Shown here piece after piece: positions 60,062 through 64,000 of a stretch of 64,000 bases of DNA. Source of the DNA: Miltoncostaea oceani (lineage in GTDB: Bacteria > Actinomycetota > Thermoleophilia > Miltoncostaeales > Miltoncostaeaceae); the NCBI RefSeq assembly GCF_018141545.1, contig NZ_CP064356.1, forward strand, positions 1,364,001 through 1,428,000. Reading direction: 5' to 3'. The stretch's first letter is position 1. Every line of letters starts with the position of its first letter. Made by a program: the position numbers and the translations under genes. The notes under the pieces are model-generated. The model ran no database searches and was not told the origin of the DNA. It saw nothing but the letters and a program-made list of their open reading frames with translations.

Positions 60062-60221
60062 TGTTTCCGCATGACCGGGACCGGGGCACGTAGAGGGGCG
60101 GCCGTGGCAGTTTCCGCATGTCCCCAGATCCGACCCCGCGACCCGGAAGAGGATCCCGCGTGCACCACGCACTGAACCTCCGAGGGTTGAGCGGCGCGCC
60201 CGCATCGCGGAGGGTGTCCCC

Positions 60222-61790
60222 GTGATCACGATGCGGCCACCGCGCGCGCTCCGCCCGCCGGGCCTCGCGGCCGAGGGCGACGGCCAGCTCGCTCGCCGCG
60301 TCTCCCGCGGCGACGACCGTGCCTTCGAGATCCTGTTCGGCCGGTACCGGGACCCCCTGTCGCGCTACTGCCGCGCCGTGCTGCGCCACGAGCAGGACGC
60401 CGAGGACGCCTTCCAGCAGACGATGATCCGCGCCTACCGGGCGCTCGGGCGGGGTGACGGGGCCGTCAACCTGCGGCCCTGGCTGTTCCGGATCGCGCAC
60501 AACGAGTGCGTGCGGGTCGTCGGCGGCCGCCGGCCGCACGACGCGCTCAGCGGCGGCGAGACCTCGGCGCCGTCGGAGGGGCCGGCCGAGCGGGCCGAGA
60601 CCCGCGAGGAGCTCGCCCAGCTGCGCACCGACCTGCTGGCCCTGCCGACCCCGCAGCGCTCCGCGCTGGTGCTCCGCGAGCTCAGCGGGTTGTCCCACCG
60701 CCAGATCGCCGAGACCCTCGGCGCCACCCCCGAGACCGCGAAGCAGCTGATCCACGAGGCCCGAGTGTCGCTCGGCGAGTACAGCGCCGGCCGGTCCCTC
60801 GCGTGCGGGGACGTCCGCCGCCGCATCTCCGACGGGGACGGCCGCGTGCTCCGCGCCCGCGCCGTCTCGTCGCACCTGCGCGGCTGCGAGGGGTGCCGTG
60901 ACTTCCGCGCGGGCATCGCCCGTCGCCCACGTCAGCTCGCGGCGCTGTTCCCCGCGCTGCCGGGCCTGCTGGCCGAGCGTGGCGCGGCGGCCCTGATCAC
61001 GGGTGGCGCCGGGGCGGCCGGCGCCGGTGGCCTGGGTGGCGCGTCGCTCGTCGGCGGCATCGGCGCCGCGGGTGCCGCGCTCGTGGCCTCCGCCGCGCTG
61101 CTCGTCTCCTCGGGCGCCCTCGCGCCCGCCGCCGAGGGCACCCGCGCCGTGCCCGAGCGCCCGGCCGCCGCCGCCGTCGCGGCGCCGGCGCCGACCGCGG
61201 CGACGGCCGCCGCCACCGGCGTCCGCGCCCCGCGCGTGCGGACCGGCGCGACCGCCGCCCCCGCGGCCACGGTCGCCCCGGCGGCCGCCCCGGCCGGCGG
61301 CGGCGCCGGCACGACGCCCGCGGCCCCCGCGTCCCCCGCCCCGGCGGGCGCGGCGCCCACGGGCGGCGGCGGCGCGCCCGGCGGTGGCACCGCGCCGGCG
61401 TCCCCGGCCGCCGGCGGCACGGCCGCCGCCCCCGCCGTCTCGGCGGGCGCGACCCTCCCGGGCGTCCAGGCGGGCGCCACCGCCGGCGCCCAGGGCGTCC
61501 AGGCCGGCGCGACCGTCGCGGTCCCGCCGGTGGTGCCCGGCACGTCGGCGACCGCCACGGTGGGCGCGACGACCGGCACCGGCGGCACGACCGCGCGCGT
61601 CGGGGTCGACGTGCGGACGCCCGTCGCGCCCCCCGTCACGGCCGACGTCGGCGTCTCCGTCACGCCGGACGACGGCGTCGCCGTCGCCGTCACGCCCCCG
61701 GTCCTGCCGCTGCCGGTCCCGTCCGTCACGGTCCAGGTGCCGCCGGTCGCCCTCCCGCCCGTCGTCGGCGGCGGGGGACTGCTCCCCTAG
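60222..61790 (+). CDS. ECF sigma factor fused to zinc-finger-like domain, membrane helix and long tail
   Basis: 522 residues. Sigma region 2 spans about residues 25-100 (FEILFGRYRDPLSRYCRAVL, DAEDAFQQTMIRAYRAL, LRPWLFRIAHNE). Region 4 spans 132-185 (LPTPQRSALVLRELSGLSHRQIAETLG). Next comes SSHLRGCEGCRDF, a His-x3-Cys-x2-Cys motif typical of zinc-containing anti-sigma factors, then a hydrophobic helix (about 277-300). About 220 residues of Ala/Pro/Gly/Thr-rich tail follow. Sigma, anti-sigma-like and membrane parts are thus in one chain. The GTG start follows a GGAGGGTG ribosome site. It is convergent with the VanW-family gene. Confidence 0.82.
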   Translation: MITMRPPRALRPPGLAAEGDGQLARRVSRGDDRAFEILFGRYRDPLSRYCRAVLRHEQDAEDAFQQTMIRAYRALGRGDGAVNLRPWLFRIAHNECVRVVGGRRPHDALSGGETSAPSEGPAERAETREELAQLRTDLLALPTPQRSALVLRELSGLSHRQIAETLGATPETAKQLIHEARVSLGEYSAGRSLACGDVRRRISDGDGRVLRARAVSSHLRGCEGCRDFRAGIARRPRQLAALFPALPGLLAERGAAALITGGAGAAGAGGLGGASLVGGIGAAGAALVASAALLVSSGALAPAAEGTRAVPERPAAAAVAAPAPTAATAAATGVRAPRVRTGATAAPAATVAPAAAPAGGGAGTTPAAPASPAPAGAAPTGGGGAPGGGTAPASPAAGGTAAAPAVSAGATLPGVQAGATAGAQGVQAGATVAVPPVVPGTSATATVGATTGTGGTTARVGVDVRTPVAPPVTADVGVSVTPDDGVAVAVTPPVLPLPVPSVTVQVPPVALPPVVGGGGLLP

Positions 61791-61791
61791 C

Positions 61792-63651
61792 TCAGGGCGG
61801 GGGAGGGGCCGGTCCGCCACCCCCGGTGGTCGTCTGCGGCGGCGCGGCGGGCGGGGGGTCCGGCGCGGCGGTCGTCGTCCCGCCGTCCGGCGCGGTGGGC
61901 TCGCCGGGGGTCGTGCCCGTGCCGCCACCCGGCCGGGTCGGCCGCGTCGGACGGCGGGGCGCGGCGGGGCCGACGTCGACGTAGGCGTCCTGGGCGTCGT
62001 AGGTCCAGCGGTACGTCTCGTCGCGGCGCAGCTCGTCGCCCTTCCAGACCTTCCGGGTGTACGTCACCGTGAAGCCGCTGCCGCCCGCCTCCTGCTGCAC
62101 GACCCGTTCCCCCGGCGCGAGCGACGGGTCGACCGTCTCGCGCGTCACGGGGGCGACGACGTTCGTCTGGGGGCCGGTCTCGGTCTCGACGCGGCGGTCG
62201 AGGAGCGACGAGAAGAACCGGATGGTGACGGCGTTGTCGCTCGCCACGGCGGAGATCAGGATGCCCGCGTCCCAGTCGTTGACGAAGATCATCTCCGGGC
62301 CGCCGTACGACAACGTCGCCTCGCGTCCCTGCGGGTAGCGGGAGATCCAGAACTGGTGCGGCGTGTGCGTGACGATCTCGAGCCCGGCGAAGAACGCGGC
62401 GTTGTACATCGTCGTCGAGACCTGGGAGACGCCGCCGCCGACCGCGTCCTCCAGGCGCCCCGCGGCGATCTGGGGGGCCTCCACGAAGCCCCGCTCCAGG
62501 GTCCGCTGCCCGAGCGCCTCGTTCAGGGAGAACCGGCCGCCCGGCGGGATGATCGTGCCGTCGAGCAGCTCGGCGGCCCGCTGGATGTTGGTGACCCGCG
62601 GCTCGCAGCAGTTGTAGGGCGTCGAGAACTCCGAGACCAGCTCCGTGATCCGGAGGGCCCTGACCTCGGCGGTCGTGCGCGTCGGGCGGCTGACCTCGAA
62701 GCGCGCGCGCACCGACGGCGCGTCGGGGTCGGCGACGATCGCCGCGGCGATGGCGTCCATGTCGAGGCGGCGGCCGACGCGGGAGGTGATCAGGCGGAGG
62801 TTCGTGCCCGACACCCGGAAGCCGGCGTCGCGGGCGGGCTGCTCGCGCGTCTCGAACGCGGACGCGATGTCCTCGTAGAGGACGTCCGGGTCGAGCGTGA
62901 CGTCGAGGTCGGGGGGGTCCGCCTCGAACCGCAGCGCGGCCCGCAGGACCTCCGGCTCGATCGCCACGCCGTTGCCGTCGAGGGTCACGTCGACGGGGGC
63001 GTCGATCACCGCGAGGGCGCGCTCGCGCGCGGCGGCCGCCGCCTCGTCGGTCACCGGGGGCGGGAGCGGCCCGGGCGTCAGCGCGATCGTGGCGGGCAGG
63101 GCGAGGATCCTGCTCCGCAGCTCGTCGGGCGCGACGCCGTATCCCGGGGCGCCGGGGACGAGCGTGATGTCCTCCTCGCCGACCTCGAGCCCGGCGGCGC
63201 GCGGCGCGTCGTTCACCTCGCGGGTGACGCGGGTGACGAGGCGGCTCACCTCGCGCGGGTCCAGCGTGAACCGGAGCGGCACCTCCCGCTCCGAGGCCGC
63301 GCCGACGAGCGAGAGCAGGCGGCCGCCGATCGTGCGGGGCTCCAGCGCCGCCGCGACGGCCTGCCGGATGCGCGGCCGCGCGTCGAGGCTGGCGCGGGTC
63401 ACCCGCACGCGGTACCCCGGGTCGTCGGTGCGGACGATCTCGAGCGGCTGGGCCAGCAGCTCCTTCGCCCGCGCCCGGGCGACCCTCTCGACGCCGGCGG
63501 CGTCGAGCCCGCTGACGTCCCGGCCCGCGATCGTGACGCTCGCCGGGGCCGCGTCGTCGTTGCCGAGGGCGAGGGCCCCGCCGATCGCGAGCACGACCAC
63601 GCCGACGGCGACGCCGACGAGCACGAGTCGTCTACGGGTGCGATCAGGCAT
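61792..63651 (-). CDS. VanW-family envelope protein with putative peptidoglycan-binding domains
   Basis: 619 residues. An N-terminal membrane helix (LVLVGVAVGVVVLAIGGALAL) anchors two repeats of a YoaR/PG-binding-4-like domain (about 40-330, for example VTIAGRDVSGLDAAGVERVA and FRVSGTNLRLITSRVGRRLD). The VanW domain follows: CCEPRVTNIQRAAELLDG, IPPGGRFSLNEALGQRT and GGGVSQVSTTMYNAAFF. A Thr/Pro/Gly-rich tail of about 70 residues ends the protein. VanW has no proven reaction; a peptidoglycan-associated role is inferred. TAGGAT ends nine bases before the ATG. Confidence 0.88.
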   Translation of the reverse strand: MPDRTRRRLVLVGVAVGVVVLAIGGALALGNDDAAPASVTIAGRDVSGLDAAGVERVARARAKELLAQPLEIVRTDDPGYRVRVTRASLDARPRIRQAVAAALEPRTIGGRLLSLVGAASEREVPLRFTLDPREVSRLVTRVTREVNDAPRAAGLEVGEEDITLVPGAPGYGVAPDELRSRILALPATIALTPGPLPPPVTDEAAAAARERALAVIDAPVDVTLDGNGVAIEPEVLRAALRFEADPPDLDVTLDPDVLYEDIASAFETREQPARDAGFRVSGTNLRLITSRVGRRLDMDAIAAAIVADPDAPSVRARFEVSRPTRTTAEVRALRITELVSEFSTPYNCCEPRVTNIQRAAELLDGTIIPPGGRFSLNEALGQRTLERGFVEAPQIAAGRLEDAVGGGVSQVSTTMYNAAFFAGLEIVTHTPHQFWISRYPQGREATLSYGGPEMIFVNDWDAGILISAVASDNAVTIRFFSSLLDRRVETETGPQTNVVAPVTRETVDPSLAPGERVVQQEAGGSGFTVTYTRKVWKGDELRRDETYRWTYDAQDAYVDVGPAAPRRPTRPTRPGGGTGTTPGEPTAPDGGTTTAAPDPPPAAPPQTTTGGGGPAPPPP

Positions 63652-63756
63652 GGAACCGCGATCCTAGTGGGGTCCGCAATCGGGACACCCCACCCCGGTC
63701 GGCCGGGCGTTCGTCCCCGGGGGCGCGGCGGATCACCGGCGGGACGTGAGACGCCT

Positions 63757-63786
63757 CACGATGTGACCCACCCCACGATGTGACCC
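63757..63786. promoter_or_regulatory. Direct repeat upstream of egtB
   Basis: CACGATGTGACCC occurs twice, at 63757-63769 and 63774-63786, 17 bases apart. The first copy is preceded by a short inverted repeat (GTGAG-ACGC-CTCAC). The pair lies about 45 bases before the likely egtB start and between two divergent genes. It is probably a regulator-binding site for one or both. Confidence 0.5.
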
Positions 63787-63829
63787 CTCTCACAGGCCCG
63801 ATGGGTGACGCGTCGGGGATCCTCCTTTG

Positions 63830-64000
63830 GTGGACGATCGCAGAACGGTACTCGCCGCGCGGCTCGACGGCACACGCCGCCGGACCCTCGACCTGTTCGC
63901 GCCCCTCCCCGCGGAGCGCCTCGGGGCCGCCCCCTCCGCGATCCTGAGCCCGCCCCTCTGGGACCTCGGCCACATCGCCGCGTACGAGGAGCTGTGGCTC
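63830..64000 (+). CDS. egtB: Ergothioneine biosynthesis protein EgtB, 5' part only
   Basis: The first 57 residues are in the window and run off the right edge. LAARLDGTRRRTLDLFAPL and SPPLWDLGHIAAYEELWL match the N-terminal DinB-like domain of EgtB. In that family the HI-x-x-YEELWL helix provides an iron-binding His. EgtB is the iron-dependent sulfoxide synthase that joins gamma-glutamylcysteine or cysteine to hercynine. The GTG is used as start; a TTG directly before it is in frame. The catalytic FGE-like domain cannot be seen. Confidence 0.75.
   Translation, partial: MDDRRTVLAARLDGTRRRTLDLFAPLPAERLGAAPSAILSPPLWDLGHIAAYEELWL

Noticed and set aside
59184-61928. Long minus-strand open frame opposite the dehalogenase and sigma genes
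   Set aside because: Composition is low-complexity Arg/Gly/Ala and it covers two well-supported plus-strand genes.

Overview
The window is a very G+C-rich bacterial chromosome segment, densely packed with genes that mostly overlap by 1-35 bases. It looks like an Actinomycetota genome, possibly a deep branch such as Thermoleophilia. The reasons are the base composition, many GTG starts, a dcw cluster with mraZ and ftsW/ftsQ/ftsZ but no ftsA, a meso-diaminopimelate type MurE, and an EgtB start at the right edge. The class-level placement is an inference. No tRNA, rRNA, CRISPR array or insertion sequence was seen.

Layout. 1-2.5 kb (minus): a CHASE/PAS sensor running off the left edge, a family 5 uracil-DNA glycosylase and an alpha/beta hydrolase. 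2.5-8 kb: a lysA-hom-thrC-thrB-folP-like operon. 8-10.5 kb: a transaldolase and small genes. 10.6-17.2 kb: a two-component system joined to a compact Tad pilus operon. 17.2-19.4 kb: a GlsB-like membrane protein and an ECF sigma factor with a DUF4349 membrane partner. 19.4-20.6 kb: a MarR repressor and a divergent FMN azoreductase sharing an operator. 20.6-24.8 kb (minus): a likely polyphosphate operon (Ppx/GppA, ExeA-type ATPase, ribbon-helix-helix protein, two CHAD proteins, metallophosphoesterase), headed by a small membrane protein whose promoter carries two LexA-type SOS boxes.

25-42.3 kb is the division and cell wall cluster: mraZ-rsmH-ftsL-ftsI-murE-murF-mraY-murL-murD2, a repeat array, then ftsW-murG-murC-murB-ftsQ and a separately promoted ftsZ. 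The murL/murD2 pair implies that D-glutamate is made by epimerising the UDP-MurNAc-dipeptide instead of by a free glutamate racemase. 42.3-47.9 kb: a serine hydrolase and a complete gcvT-gcvH-gcvPA-gcvPB operon. 47.9-51.7 kb: a LuxR-type regulator, a secreted subtilase and a membrane-anchored unknown.

51.8-59.1 kb (minus) is the most system-like accessory region: a large LuxR-family regulator, an adenylate-forming ligase overlapping a FeeM-like N-acyl amino acid synthase, and a membrane EAL protein. This may be an acyl-amino-acid signalling or lipid module. 59.2-64 kb: a fluoroacetate-dehalogenase-like enzyme, a sigma factor fused to an anti-sigma-like domain and membrane helix, a VanW-family envelope protein, and the start of egtB.

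Recurring regulation: many genes have a TAN3T-type -10 hexamer only 6-9 bases before the start codon, so leaderless mRNAs appear common here.
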